Positions 8,159 to 18,837 of a stretch of DNA of 64,000 nucleotides are shown piece by piece. This stretch comes from Pseudoalteromonas sp. R3 (GTDB lineage: Bacteria > Pseudomonadota > Gammaproteobacteria > Enterobacterales > Alteromonadaceae), in the NCBI RefSeq assembly GCF_004014715.1, contig NZ_CP034835.1, forward strand, positions 1,612,001 to 1,676,000, in the 5' to 3' direction. A program made the translations under genes and the position numbers. Every line of letters begins with the position of its first letter. Within the stretch, counting starts at the first letter, position 1. The notes below the pieces were generated by a model. It ran no database searches and had not been told where the DNA came from. It saw nothing but the letters and a program-made list of their open reading frames with translations.

Positions 8159-9187
8159 ATGCAAGAAGAGCTACTCAATTCAGTAATTAAAATAACTAAA
8201 ACAAGAGACATTGATTCACTCGAATACAGCCTGCTGTCTACAATTCAGGAGCTGGTAGGGTGTAAGCACTTATGTGTCTATAAAAATTTTAACACCCAAG
8301 AAGATCTCGCTGTTGAACGTAGTATTGGCTTGACTATGCACGGCGAGCGAGAATTTGAATGGCTTGACAGGCAAGTCATTGAAAAGCCTCAATCTGAATT
8401 GATTTCTTGTTTGCAGTCTTCCTGTACTATTACGGTACAAAGTGCTGATGGCATAGAAAAACGCTGGTTGCCTATCAATATCCATGAGACACCTGTTGGC
8501 GCGATTGAAGTACACTCCGGCGGCCTCGATAGTAATGAACAGGTATTGCTCAATGCCTTTGTACGAATCTACGAAAACTATCTGACCATATTGCACGAAA
8601 ATGAGCGGGATAAACTCACAGGCTTATTGAATCGTCAAACCTTTGAGAAAAAGCTTAAGCAGTTGCTTGAGAAACAAGTCATCAAGCAAAATCGCCATAT
8701 CCGTGATGACCAGGACCCACGGACTTTCCATCAGGGGGCAACATCCTGGCTTGCTATGATAGACATAGATCATTTCAAACAGGTCAACGACAACTATGGT
8801 CATGTTTGTGGGGATGAGGTGTTGTTGCTGGTTGCGCAAAAAATGCAGCAGTTTTTCCGTTCCACGGATCTATTATTTCGATTTGGTGGCGAAGAATTTG
8901 TGTTGGTGTTTGAGCCAACAGATCACGCGTCTATTGAGGTAAAACTGGAAAGATTCTTAGCACTTATACGTGAAACGCACTTCCCGTTTGTTAAAAAGCT
9001 CACTGTAAGCGCCGGACTTGCTCGGATCAGCCCTTATGATTTTCCAATTAATGTGTTAGAAAATGCAGACAGAGCATTATATTACGCAAAGGAAAACGGC
9101 CGTGATCAGGTCGCATTTTTCGAAACTCTGCTCAATACCAAAAAGCTTGAGCGTCACGACGAAGGCTCTGGGATCGATTTGTTCTGA
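8159..9187 (+). CDS. GGDEF-domain diguanylate cyclase with GAF-like sensor
   Basis: A 342-residue soluble protein with no signal peptide or membrane helix. Residues 1-140 resemble a divergent GAF-like sensor (VGCKHLCVYKNF, PVGAIEVHSGG). From about residue 149 (DKLTGLLNR) a full GGDEF domain follows, with signature GGEEF near residue 243 and an RxxD inhibitory site (RSTD) five residues before it. An active enzyme making cyclic di-GMP with product feedback is therefore expected. The signal sensed is unknown. It is monocistronic, with a hairpin shortly after the stop. Confidence 0.9.
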   Translation: MQEELLNSVIKITKTRDIDSLEYSLLSTIQELVGCKHLCVYKNFNTQEDLAVERSIGLTMHGEREFEWLDRQVIEKPQSELISCLQSSCTITVQSADGIEKRWLPINIHETPVGAIEVHSGGLDSNEQVLLNAFVRIYENYLTILHENERDKLTGLLNRQTFEKKLKQLLEKQVIKQNRHIRDDQDPRTFHQGATSWLAMIDIDHFKQVNDNYGHVCGDEVLLLVAQKMQQFFRSTDLLFRFGGEEFVLVFEPTDHASIEVKLERFLALIRETHFPFVKKLTVSAGLARISPYDFPINVLENADRALYYAKENGRDQVAFFETLLNTKKLERHDEGSGIDLF

Positions 9188-9204
9188 GCTGAATAAGTAA
9201 TCTG

Positions 9205-9230
9205 CGGTAACTGGAGCAGTTACCGTATTT
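9205..9230 (+). terminator. Hairpin after the diguanylate cyclase gene
   Basis: CGGTAACTG-GAG-CAGTTACCG (9205-9225) is a perfect 9-bp stem with a short T-containing tail (TATTT). A weak terminator is likely. Confidence 0.55.
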
Positions 9231-9344
9231 CTGTTCCATAGACTACCTCTGGTAGCTGATTTGTCCGGCTCGTTGCTATTCACCAGTAAAATCTCTTACA
9301 CTGTCTTAAGCCCTAAATCCGCCTAAAAAGCCCGAGACATCATT

Positions 9345-12300
9345 ATGTTGCACATAATCCAATCAAATCGAATGGAAGCCCTTCAATCTCAGTTCACGAC
9401 TTTGCTGAAGCAGGCGCCCCTGAAAGACCCCTTTGCCAACGAAGTTGTACTGGTTCAGTCTCCGGGTATGTCTCAGTGGCTTAAGAATGGCTTGAGTCGC
9501 GATATTGGTTATGCGGCCCAGGTAGAATTCCCGCTGCCACTGAGTTTCATCTGGCGCCTTTATCAGCAATTTCTGCCCGACGTGCCAAAAGAGTCCCCTT
9601 TTAACAAAAGCAATATGAGCTGGAAGCTTTTTACGCTATTACCTCAGAAGCTTGGACTCCCTGTATATGAGCCTCTGCGAGCATATCTGGAAGACACAAA
9701 TGATAGTCCCCAGGCTGAGCTTAAGCGTTTTGCATTGTGTGAAAAAATTGCGGATGTTTATGACCAATATCTGATGTACAGGCCCAATTGGCTTGAACAA
9801 TGGGAGCAGGGGGTAGATCCCCTGGATGATGTAGATGTTAGTATCGCCCCCTGGCAGCCTGATTTATGGCGGGCACTGGTCTCGCATACACACAGTTTGG
9901 GACAAAGCCCTTACAACCGGGCGAATATGCATCAGCTGCTGCTCACAAAACTCTCTGATGCGGATCCCTCTACTTTGCCAGAGCGGATCAGTATTTTTGG
10001 TCTCTCTGCGATGGCCACCAACCAGTTAGAAATATTTAATGCGTTAGCACAGAAGATTGATGTGCTGTTGTTTTTTTTCAATCCCAGTGAGCATTACTGG
10101 GGAGATCTGGTTGATGAGAAAACTCAGGCAAAGATCCTTGCAAAATACCAGGTTAAACCCACATTGGATGCTCAGTTACAAAAACAGGCAGGAGAGAACA
10201 GCTACTACAATACCGGTAACCCTTTATTATCTTCCTGGGGCAAGTTAGGCCGAGATTACCTTGAGCAGTTGCTTCAAACTGATGCTCGTTGGCTGGACGG
10301 CTTTGATGATCATTTTGGTAGTAGTTTACTGACTCAGTTGCAGCAGGAGATCTATCAGCTGGCTTTTAAAGGTGAGTCTTTAGTTGCCGATCCTCACTGG
10401 TATGTCAGCTCTGAGGGACGACAGGTTATCGACGAGAATGACAGGTCGGTGCTGCTCAGTGATTGTCACACACCTTTACGTGAGGTTGAGTTACTGCATG
10501 ATCATCTGCTGAGTTTATTTCACGAAGACCCAACACTGACACCCAAGGATATCATTGTAATGATGCCTGATGTGGGCAATTACAGCCCCTATATTGAAGC
10601 GGTGTTTGGTAGTGCCTCGGGACCCAGAAGTATTCCGTTCGCACTCGCTGATATGAGCATAGAGCAGGAAAAGCCGGTATTAAATTCCTTTGTGACATTA
10701 GTTGGATTGCCATTTAACCGTTTTAGTGTGTCAGATGTGCTCGATTTGTTGGGTGTGGAACCAATCAGCAGACGTTTCGGTGTTGAGGCAAGTGAGTTTG
10801 TTCAGATCCAAACCTGGCTTGAGCAGGTCGCGGTTAAGTGGGGATTAAATGGGCAGCATAAGCGCGATTATGGATTACCAGAAATTTCTCTGAACACCTG
10901 GCGGCACGGGTTACAGCGGCTCCTGTTAGGAATTGCCAGTGCCGATGAGCTAACGTCCTATGATGAGATTTACCCTGCTGACGCCGTAGAAGGTATGGCG
11001 GTCAATACGCTGAGCAAACTGATTGCCTTTATTGAAACGCTGGAGCAGACTCGTAATGAATTGATACTTGCGACACCGCTGGACGAAAAAAGCACGGTAT
11101 TGAGAAAAGTACTGGCTGATTTTTATGATCAGGAAGCGGAACAAAGTTGGGACCTATTACAATTACACAAGGTTATCGACGAGCTGGAAAAACACCATGA
11201 AAATGGAGACTATGCGGGCCCGGTCGATGCTAGAATTGTGTTGCATCAGGTGCGTCAGGGGATCAAAGATAAAGGTGTGGGGCAGCGCTTTTTGGCCGGC
11301 GCGGTGAATTTTTGTACCCTGATGCCGATGCGGGCAGTGCCTTTTAAGGTCGTGTGTTTATTGGGGATGAATGATACCGACTATCCGCGACAGGTGCAGC
11401 CAATCGGCTTTGACCTGGTGCCATATTCGCGACGTAGAAAAGGGGATCGCTCACGTAAGCTTGATGACCGTTATCTGTTTTTGGAAGCGCTGCTCAGCGC
11501 GCGCCAGCATTTGTACATCAGTTATTTAGGGCGCTCTTGCTACAATAACGAGCCACAGATGCCATCGATCCTGGTCAGTGAATTATGTGAGTACCTGGAT
11601 CGTGCTTTTTGTTATCAGGATGATGCACTGCAACCCAGTAAGCAAATTTACCAGCAAGCCCCATTGCAGCCGTTTAGCCGAGAACATTATCAGAGCGGTC
11701 CATTACACAGCTTTAATCCTAATTGGTGCCCATATCAGAGCGAAGCTCAGACAGATGTGACGGAATCGAATTCTGAAAAGGTCATTGACGTTAGCCCACC
11801 TGATGAGTTGGAGCTGGCAGAGTTCCTGCGTGCCTGCCTTGCGCCACAGCGCTGGTTTTATCAATTTACTCTGGGGGTTCGCCTGGTTTCGCTGGAAGAG
11901 GAGTTATCAGATAGTGAACCCTTTGCGTTAGACCCATTGACGCGCTATCAGTATCTCGACGAAATTTTGCATAGTGAACTGAACGCGACTCCTTTGCCTG
12001 AAACGCAACTCTTGCAGCGTGCACAGTTGCCTCAGGCCAATGTTGGCGTGGTGGAGCTGCAAAAGCTAAAAGGGCGTATTGCTGGTTTATCAGCGCGCCT
12101 CAAAGGTGTGATTACTGAACCGTCAGAACCTGTTGAAGTTGCATTACAAATAGGCCCGACGCGTTTGCAGGGTTGGCTGAGTAATTTGTACCTGGGGCGC
12201 CAAGTATTTTATCGCACAGCCAGTATAAAAGGTAAAGACAGGATCCGCGGCTACCTTATGCACTTAGTTGCCAACTGCGTAATGCAGGAGGTAGAAACCC

Positions 12301-12643
12301 ATATATATGGGCTTGACGAGCAAGTGCTTTTCCCCCGATAAGCCGTGATGATGCGTATGGGCAGCTGTCAAAGTGGCTGGCGTTTTATGGTAAATTGATC
12401 ACTTGTGCGGTGCCTTTTTTCCCGGCTACCAGCTACGAATATTGTAAAACACAGAATATGAGCAAAGCGTTAAGTAAGTTCCAGGGAGGCCAATATGTTG
12501 GGTTTGGAGACAGTGAAGACCCTTATGTCGCTTTGAGCTTTCCATCATTACAGGCCTGCGAAACTGAATTTACGCAACTGAGTCGAGATATGCTGACATC
12601 GCTTATCGACCTTGCTCAGGAGTCCCGCTATGAAACGGCTTGA
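9345..12643 (+). pseudogene. recC: Exodeoxyribonuclease V subunit RecC, single frameshift near the 3' end
   Basis: RecC holds RecB and RecD together and recognises Chi during double-strand break repair. The first frame (9345-12341) matches RecC throughout: ILVQS-type start, FPLPLSFIWRLYQQFLP, FLAGAVNFCTLMPMRAVPFK, GMNDTDYPRQ, DDRYLFLEALLSARQ. It then ends after VLFPR. The C-terminal stretch (SRDDAYGQLSKWLAFYGK onward) continues in another frame to 12643. One extra C in the five-C run at 12332-12336 would restore a 1099-residue protein. The 3' end overlaps the recB start by 14 bases, as in an intact operon. A real null allele or a sequencing error are both possible. No canonical slippery site for programmed frameshifting is visible. 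Confidence 0.88.
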
Positions 12644-15600
12644 TCCACAAACTATGCCTTTATCAGGCCACAATCTGATCGAGGCCAGTGCCGGAACCGG
12701 TAAAACCTATACCATTACCGGCCTTTATTTACGTTACCTGTTGGGATTAGTTGACTCAAAAACACAATCGACTCCCTTTAGTGTCGAACAGATCCTGGTG
12801 GTGACCTTTACAGAAGCGGCTACTCAGGAGATCAAAGACCGGGTGCGCAGGCGAATTGTACAGGCAAGGGATGCTTTGCTCGGTGATGAGTGCAAGGATA
12901 CCTTGATTAACGAACTGCTGGCGCAGGTTGAAGACCAGGAAAGTGCTTATCATTTACTTGATGCGGCGGCTAAGTCAATGGATGAAGCGGCGATTTTTAC
13001 TATTCATGGTTTTTGTCAGCGTATGCTCAAGCAACACGCATTTGAATCTAACCTGAGCTTTAATCTGGAGTTTATTCTGGATGACAGCGAGCTCTTCAAT
13101 GCGGCTGTGGAGGACCACTGGAGACGATTCGTTTATCCCCTAGACTCGGATAAGACTGAGCTGGTGTTATCACATTTTTCACATCCACAGGCTTTAGCGA
13201 AACGCCTCTACCCGATACTCAAACGCGCAGATGCGCAGCTTAAGCCAGAGCTCGACCTGGCAAGTATTCTGGATCTGAGAACACAGTATCAAAACCAGGC
13301 TGTACAGTTTAAACAAAAGCTTCTGAACTCTGATTTTTTCCAGGTGTTGCGTGATGCCGGACTGGCTAAAAATAAAGCCCCTGGGCGGCCTGCGAATATT
13401 CAGGCGCTGATCGATTATTGCATGGGGGAGGACTGGTTTTTTGAATTTGGTACCAGTAAGCATTCGTTTGCATTATGGGGTGAGGCCCAGCTGAGTGACC
13501 CTAAAAACTATACAAAAACGGGTCAGCCTGTTATTCATCCAGCCGTGTCGTGGTTCGATGAGATGGCACAATTACACCAGAGTGTGTCTAAGGGTTTGCC
13601 AATCGCTTTGCTACAGCATGCGTTGAAAGAAGTCCGCACACTGATGAGTCGTTCTAAGCTGGAGCATAGCCTCATCTCTCCGGACGATTTACTGCACGAT
13701 TTACATCAGGCATTACTGGGTACGCAAGGTAAGGTGTTGGCAGACAAAATAGCACAGCTTTATCCAGTAGCCATGATTGATGAGTTCCAGGACACAGATC
13801 CAACCCAGTTTGGCATATTCTCATGCATTTATGGTAGCGAAAATGGTCAGGGGCTGACCATGATTGGCGATCCTAAACAGGCTATTTATGGGTTTCGTGG
13901 TGCGGATATTTTCACCTACATCGGTGCTAAGCACCAGGTTGATCAGACACGACAGTTCACTTTGGATAAAAACTACCGGTCATCTCGGCGTGTGGTGTCA
14001 GCCGTCAACACCATTTTTACAACGCAGCCGGATAGCTTTATTTTCAATCGTGATATTCCGTTTATTGAAGTGGATGCTGCGGGCAAAGATGCTGACAATA
14101 CCTTTACCCTGGATGGTATCGAACCACCTGCATTGCAGTTCAATGTGTTTGAAGATGATGAGGAACCCGTAACTTCCAAAGCCAAAGCTTATCCTATACT
14201 GGCGCAGGGCTTTGCCGCGCAAATTGCACAGCTTTTGACTTTGGCGCAGCAGGGGCGAGCCTGCATCGGTCAGCGCGCGGTACTGGCAGCAGATATTTGT
14301 GTGCTGGTCCGTGACAGAAACGAAGCGCGCGAAATCAAACAGGCTTTGCAGTCAGCTGGAGTGAGTAGCGTCTACCTGGCTCGTGACAGTGTTTTCTCGC
14401 AGCCCGTTGCCCAAGCCGTCTGGCAGTTACTCCATGTTGTGCATGGCAGTTATGATGAAGCTGCATTACGTGGGGTTCTGGCAGGGCCGTTGTTTGCACT
14501 GAATGAGCAGCAGATTTATACACTGCGCACTCAGGAAGGGCAATGGCAGCGCTATCTTATGCAATTCGCCCAGCTTAAGCAATTATGGTATCAGCAAGGG
14601 GCGATGGCCACACTGGAGTCTTTACTGGTTGATAATCAACTTGTATTACTTTGGCAGCAGGCGGGTTTTGAGGTTGAGCGCTGGCTCACTGACTACCGGC
14701 ATCTGGCTGAATTGTTACAACATAAACAAATTGAGCTGGAAGGCACACAGCGAGTAATGCGCTGGTTGCAGTCTCAATGTGTCAACCCCAACTATGAAGG
14801 CACTCAGCTGCGACTGGAAAGTGATGCTGATCTGGTTAAGATCGTGACCATGCATGCTTCCAAAGGGCTTGAATATCCGCTGGTCTACATGCCTTTTGCC
14901 AGTGCTTACAGGGGATTAGATGACGCGATTTATCATGAAAACGGCGAGCTGGTACTCAATCTGGATGCTGACGAACATGCGCAACAGAGCGCTGAACAGG
15001 AGCGCCTGGCTGAGGATATCCGTCTGCTTTATGTTGCTCTGACTCGGGCAATTCACTATTGCAGTCTTGGTTTGTACAACCTGCCTCTGGGTCGCAGTAA
15101 AAAGCCGGGGATCCAGCAAAGTGCCTTGGGGTATGTGCTATTTGGTAATGAAAAAGTAACGCAAGCAACACAATGGCACGAGCAACTCAGGCAGTTGTGT
15201 GCAGGTAATGCAGAAATGGCTTACCAGACATTAGAAACAGTACCTTGTTTTTATCAGCCAACCCTCACTGAACAAACTCAGAATACACACACCCGGCCCG
15301 TCGAGGTTACCATTGAGCATAACTGGCGCATGACGAGTTTCAGCCAGCTTAGCTATCATGAGGCCAGTGCTGAGCGGCCCGTAGGGGCGCAAGATGAGAA
15401 CCATAAAATTGACTTGCCTGAGCCGAGTGTGATTAAACGTCATACACCATACACTTTTGTCAAAGGCGCAAGAGCTGGTAGTTGTTTGCACGAGATATTT
15501 GAGCAAATTGACTTTACTTCTCCACATGCCCCTGCCTCGCCAGACAAGCTGACTTTAGCCGAAGCAACCTTAGCCTGTCTTGAGAAATATCATCTCGATA

Positions 15601-16166
15601 CAGTGTGGCAGGAAACCGTGGAGCACTGGATCCTGGGATGTCTGAATGCGCCATTAAACCCGATCCCAGAGCTGTCACTCAGCCAGCTAGCCGTTGTGGA
15701 TTGCCTGGTAGAGATGGAGTTTCAGTTACCGCTTAAGCGTTTGTCTTATACCAGGCTCAATAAGTTGATTGCGCAAATCACAGGTGCGCCCAGTCACTTG
15801 CGCTTCGATGAGGTGCAGGGCATGCTCAAAGGATTTATTGACCTGATTTTTGTCTGGCAGGGGCGATATTTTATCCTCGATTATAAATCAAATTATCTGG
15901 GAGATACCTCGGCCGATTATCAGGCTGATAATCTCGCACTGGCAATGAATTCCCATCAGTACCACCTTCAGTATTTGATTTACTCCGTTGCCTTACATCG
16001 GCTGTTAAAGCACCGCCTTGCCGACTATAGCCCACAGCGTCATCTGGGTGGCGTTTATTATTTGTTCCTGCGGGCACTACCCGATGGTGCCGGATGTTTC
16101 TTTACACAACTTGATGAAAGTACTTTGCTGCAACTGGATGCCTTGTTCGAGGCGGGAGAAGAATAA
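12630..16166 (+). CDS. recB: Exodeoxyribonuclease V subunit RecB
   Basis: 3'-5' helicase and nuclease subunit of RecBCD. ATG 12630 with the ribosome site CAGGAGT gives 1178 residues, close to the E. coli length; a TTG at 12612 in the same frame is rejected. UvrD-type helicase motifs are clear: Walker A EASAGTGKTYTITG (about residues 18-30), IDEFQDTDPTQF, GDPKQAIYGFRG, and VTMHASKGLEYPLVYMP. The C-terminal nuclease domain has GFIDLIFVW and ILDYKSNYLG, carrying the metal-binding Asp residues and the catalytic Lys. It is followed by recD with a one-base overlap. Confidence 0.96.
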   Translation: MKRLDPQTMPLSGHNLIEASAGTGKTYTITGLYLRYLLGLVDSKTQSTPFSVEQILVVTFTEAATQEIKDRVRRRIVQARDALLGDECKDTLINELLAQVEDQESAYHLLDAAAKSMDEAAIFTIHGFCQRMLKQHAFESNLSFNLEFILDDSELFNAAVEDHWRRFVYPLDSDKTELVLSHFSHPQALAKRLYPILKRADAQLKPELDLASILDLRTQYQNQAVQFKQKLLNSDFFQVLRDAGLAKNKAPGRPANIQALIDYCMGEDWFFEFGTSKHSFALWGEAQLSDPKNYTKTGQPVIHPAVSWFDEMAQLHQSVSKGLPIALLQHALKEVRTLMSRSKLEHSLISPDDLLHDLHQALLGTQGKVLADKIAQLYPVAMIDEFQDTDPTQFGIFSCIYGSENGQGLTMIGDPKQAIYGFRGADIFTYIGAKHQVDQTRQFTLDKNYRSSRRVVSAVNTIFTTQPDSFIFNRDIPFIEVDAAGKDADNTFTLDGIEPPALQFNVFEDDEEPVTSKAKAYPILAQGFAAQIAQLLTLAQQGRACIGQRAVLAADICVLVRDRNEAREIKQALQSAGVSSVYLARDSVFSQPVAQAVWQLLHVVHGSYDEAALRGVLAGPLFALNEQQIYTLRTQEGQWQRYLMQFAQLKQLWYQQGAMATLESLLVDNQLVLLWQQAGFEVERWLTDYRHLAELLQHKQIELEGTQRVMRWLQSQCVNPNYEGTQLRLESDADLVKIVTMHASKGLEYPLVYMPFASAYRGLDDAIYHENGELVLNLDADEHAQQSAEQERLAEDIRLLYVALTRAIHYCSLGLYNLPLGRSKKPGIQQSALGYVLFGNEKVTQATQWHEQLRQLCAGNAEMAYQTLETVPCFYQPTLTEQTQNTHTRPVEVTIEHNWRMTSFSQLSYHEASAERPVGAQDENHKIDLPEPSVIKRHTPYTFVKGARAGSCLHEIFEQIDFTSPHAPASPDKLTLAEATLACLEKYHLDTVWQETVEHWILGCLNAPLNPIPELSLSQLAVVDCLVEMEFQLPLKRLSYTRLNKLIAQITGAPSHLRFDEVQGMLKGFIDLIFVWQGRYFILDYKSNYLGDTSADYQADNLALAMNSHQYHLQYLIYSVALHRLLKHRLADYSPQRHLGGVYYLFLRALPDGAGCFFTQLDESTLLQLDALFEAGEE

Positions 16167-18082
16167 TGACACAGAGTATGTTTGAATTCCCGGCCGACAA
16201 TCTGGACCATCAGGCTTACATTGCACTGTTAATCCACGCCCGGCGCGTGCGTGTTGCAGATGTAGCACTGGCAAAGCTGCTGTGTCAGGAAAGATTTGAC
16301 GCGGTATTTTATCTTGTTTTATTACTGCAACGCGCCGAGCAAAGTCAGCATACCTGTTTGTTGCTCACAGATATAGACTGGCAGAACCCGTTTTCGTTAA
16401 GCGCAGACGATATAAGTGCGTTTTCTGGCATGTCGGGTTTGGTGACTACATTACCCTATACCCCGTTTGATGATCCTGAAGTGGCATTGGCGGCACTGAG
16501 TGAACATCCTGCGGTAGGAGAAGGCAAGCCGTTGAGGCTGTTCGCAGGCCGACTATATTTGGGACGGCTGGCAGAATATGAAGCGTATCTTAGTACCCGT
16601 TTTCAATCGATGGCACAGCAATCCATCAGTCTGAATGAATCGCAGTTGAGCGATTTGTTGGACTATTACTTTCCTGACAATAATGCTCAGGGAGTTGACT
16701 GGCAAAAGGTCGCCTGCGCGATGGCAGCATCCAGCGGGTTTTGCGTGATTACGGGTGGCCCCGGGACTGGTAAAACGACCACAGTGACTAAGCTGCTAGC
16801 GATTTTACAATCGCTGTATGCCGATGTACCGCTGGGTATAAAGCTGGTGGCGCCAACAGGTAAAGCTGCTGCAAGGCTCAGCGAGTCAATAATCGGTGCT
16901 AAGGGGCGGCTTGCACTGGCCCCTGAGTTGGCTGCGAAGATCCCCGAGCAGGCCCAAACCATTCATCGTTTGCTTGGGGTCATCCCTAATACCAATCGGT
17001 TCATCCATCACGAGCAGAATTTACTGCATCTCGACTTGCTGATAGTAGATGAAGCTTCCATGGTTGACTTGGCTTTGATGAGCAAGTTGGTGAAGGCATT
17101 GCCACCTCATGCCAGACTGATTTTGCTGGGTGATAAGGACCAGCTAGCTTCAGTTGATACAGGGAGCATCTTGAGCGACTTGTGTGGACATCTGGTATTA
17201 GGATCTCAACCTGTATATACGGTCAACCGGGCTGCGTTTTTAAATCAAATGTGTTTCGCAGGTCGTGCAGTACTAAAAGGCAAAGCGACTCGTTATGTAC
17301 TGGCTGATACCACTGCATTTTTGCAGCAAAGTCATCGCTTTAAAAGTGACAGTGGGATTGGGCAACTGGCAAGTGCTGTTAACCATAATCAGCCAGAGCG
17401 TTTGCAGCAGATTATAAATCACGGGTTTAGCGACCTGAGCTTTTATGGTCTCGGCGTGGAGCAATATAATGCCTTGCTTGAGCGTGCAGCAGATCATTAC
17501 AGTGCGTATCTGAATGCCATTGAAGACAATCGTGATGTTGCAGATGTGCATACTCTGTTTGGCCAGTATCAGCTTCTGGCTGCGGTCAGAGAAGGTCCTT
17601 ATGGTGTGTCAGAGCTGAATAAGCGGATTGAACAGAAACTCGCACAGCGCAGGCTGATTGTACCGTACAGTCGATTTTATGCTGGTATGCCAATTATGAT
17701 TACGCAAAATGATTACCAGCTTAAGCTCTTTAATGGTGATATTGGTATCGTATTACCTGATGACGATGGTCAGCTTTATGCAACCTTCATCGATGAACAA
17801 AACACGGTAAGATACTATTACCCGGCGAGGCTCCCCAGTTTTGAGCTGGTTTATGCCATGACCATTCACAAATCGCAGGGCTCTGAGTTCGATTATACAG
17901 CGTTGATTCTGCCGCCAATCCAGCGAGCAGGAAAGGGGGTTAATCGTCAGTTGGTATACACGGGGATCACTCGTGCAAAACGACACCTGGAATTGAATTG
18001 CCAGCCACAGGTGTTGCAATTATCGATGCAGACACAGGCAGGACGGCATTCTGGAATGAGTGAAAGGTTACGTTTGGGTTAA
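16166..18082 (+). CDS. recD: Exodeoxyribonuclease V subunit RecD
   Basis: 5'-3' superfamily 1B helicase of RecBCD. The 638 residues have an N-terminal domain that contacts RecC, Walker A GGPGTGKTTTVTKLL (about 196-210), Walker B LLIVDEASMVDLALM, GDKDQLASVDTGS, and the late motif AMTIHKSQGSEF. The start ATG shares its A with the recB stop (TAATG), indicating coupled translation. The gene order recC-recB-recD lacks the ptrA found between recC and recB in E. coli. A strong terminator follows. Confidence 0.96.
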   Translation: MTQSMFEFPADNLDHQAYIALLIHARRVRVADVALAKLLCQERFDAVFYLVLLLQRAEQSQHTCLLLTDIDWQNPFSLSADDISAFSGMSGLVTTLPYTPFDDPEVALAALSEHPAVGEGKPLRLFAGRLYLGRLAEYEAYLSTRFQSMAQQSISLNESQLSDLLDYYFPDNNAQGVDWQKVACAMAASSGFCVITGGPGTGKTTTVTKLLAILQSLYADVPLGIKLVAPTGKAAARLSESIIGAKGRLALAPELAAKIPEQAQTIHRLLGVIPNTNRFIHHEQNLLHLDLLIVDEASMVDLALMSKLVKALPPHARLILLGDKDQLASVDTGSILSDLCGHLVLGSQPVYTVNRAAFLNQMCFAGRAVLKGKATRYVLADTTAFLQQSHRFKSDSGIGQLASAVNHNQPERLQQIINHGFSDLSFYGLGVEQYNALLERAADHYSAYLNAIEDNRDVADVHTLFGQYQLLAAVREGPYGVSELNKRIEQKLAQRRLIVPYSRFYAGMPIMITQNDYQLKLFNGDIGIVLPDDDGQLYATFIDEQNTVRYYYPARLPSFELVYAMTIHKSQGSEFDYTALILPPIQRAGKGVNRQLVYTGITRAKRHLELNCQPQVLQLSMQTQAGRHSGMSERLRLG

Positions 18083-18180
18083 ATTTATGTTTTTATCTTG
18101 TTTGTTTATCTGATTGGTCTACAGTAGTAAATAACGGAGATGACAAACCGTGTTCATTACCGTTAATAACCCAGTGATTT

Positions 18181-18210
18181 ATGCCGCCAGAAACCTGGCG
18201 GCATTTTTAT
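18181..18210 (+). terminator. Intrinsic terminator of the recCBD operon
   Basis: ATGCCGCCAG-AAAC-CTGGCGGCAT is a perfect 10-bp stem followed by TTTTATTT. Confidence 0.92.
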
Positions 18211-18243
18211 TTAAGAGATGGGTGGTCTGATATTGGGACAGTG

Positions 18244-18275
18244 TTGACTTTTTCCGCGGATTACGGCTTTATAAA
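18244..18275 (+). promoter_or_regulatory. Candidate promoter of the Mpo1-like gene
   Basis: TTGACT at 18244-18249 with TTTATA or TATAAA at 18268-18275 (spacing 18-20), about 30 bases before the start codon. Not certain by eye. Confidence 0.35.
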
Positions 18276-18305
18276 ATAAAGTAATTACTCAAAAGAATAA
18301 GAACG

Positions 18306-18827
18306 ATGAAATCACTTGAACAGCACCTTATCAATTATGCACTTTATCACAGAGATAAGCGCAATATTGCAACACATTTTGTTGGTGTCCCCCTGATCGT
18401 GTTCGCGGTTGTTTGGATGACATTTCTGCCATTTGGCATGTTTAATCTGGCCCAGGTAACCTTGTCTGCCTGTTTGATTCTAATTGTCAGCATTTACTAC
18501 TTATACCTGTCACCTACACTTGGCAGTTGGATGATAGGGTTTTTGTTACTTTGTCAGGTAGCAGCCAATTATGCATTTGAGACAGTGGCTCAGGCGGGCA
18601 TTGGCGTTATCTGGTTCTATATGACGGGACTTGCTTTATTTGTCGTTGGCTGGGTGATCCAGTTTATCGGGCATTATTTTGAAGGAAAGAAGCCGGCTTT
18701 TGCGGATGATCTAATGGGGTTATTGATAGGCCCCTTGTTTGTAATGATGGAATTATTAAATAAGGTCGGCTGTTTCAGAGCGCTTGAGCAGCGGATAAAC
18801 AGCGAGGCCGGTCCATACCGGCCCTGA
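18306..18827 (+). CDS. Mpo1-like (DUF962) membrane protein
   Basis: A 173-residue protein of the DUF962/YGL010w family; the yeast member Mpo1 is an iron-dependent dioxygenase acting in alpha-oxidation of phytosphingosine-derived 2-hydroxy fatty acids. The family His motifs are present: YHRDKRNIATHFVGVP near residue 14 and FIGHYFEGKKPAF near residue 118, around four hydrophobic helices. Bacterial function is not established, so only the fold is asserted. It lies alone after the recD terminator and converges on the FHA gene. Confidence 0.82.
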   Translation: MKSLEQHLINYALYHRDKRNIATHFVGVPLIVFAVVWMTFLPFGMFNLAQVTLSACLILIVSIYYLYLSPTLGSWMIGFLLLCQVAANYAFETVAQAGIGVIWFYMTGLALFVVGWVIQFIGHYFEGKKPAFADDLMGLLIGPLFVMMELLNKVGCFRALEQRINSEAGPYRP

Positions 18828-18837
18828 GATACAATGG

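Noticed and set aside
12332..12341. Programmed frameshift in recC
   Set aside because: No X XXY YYZ slippery heptamer is present in the zero frame, no stimulatory structure is evident, and RecC is not known to use recoding; a lost base is simpler.
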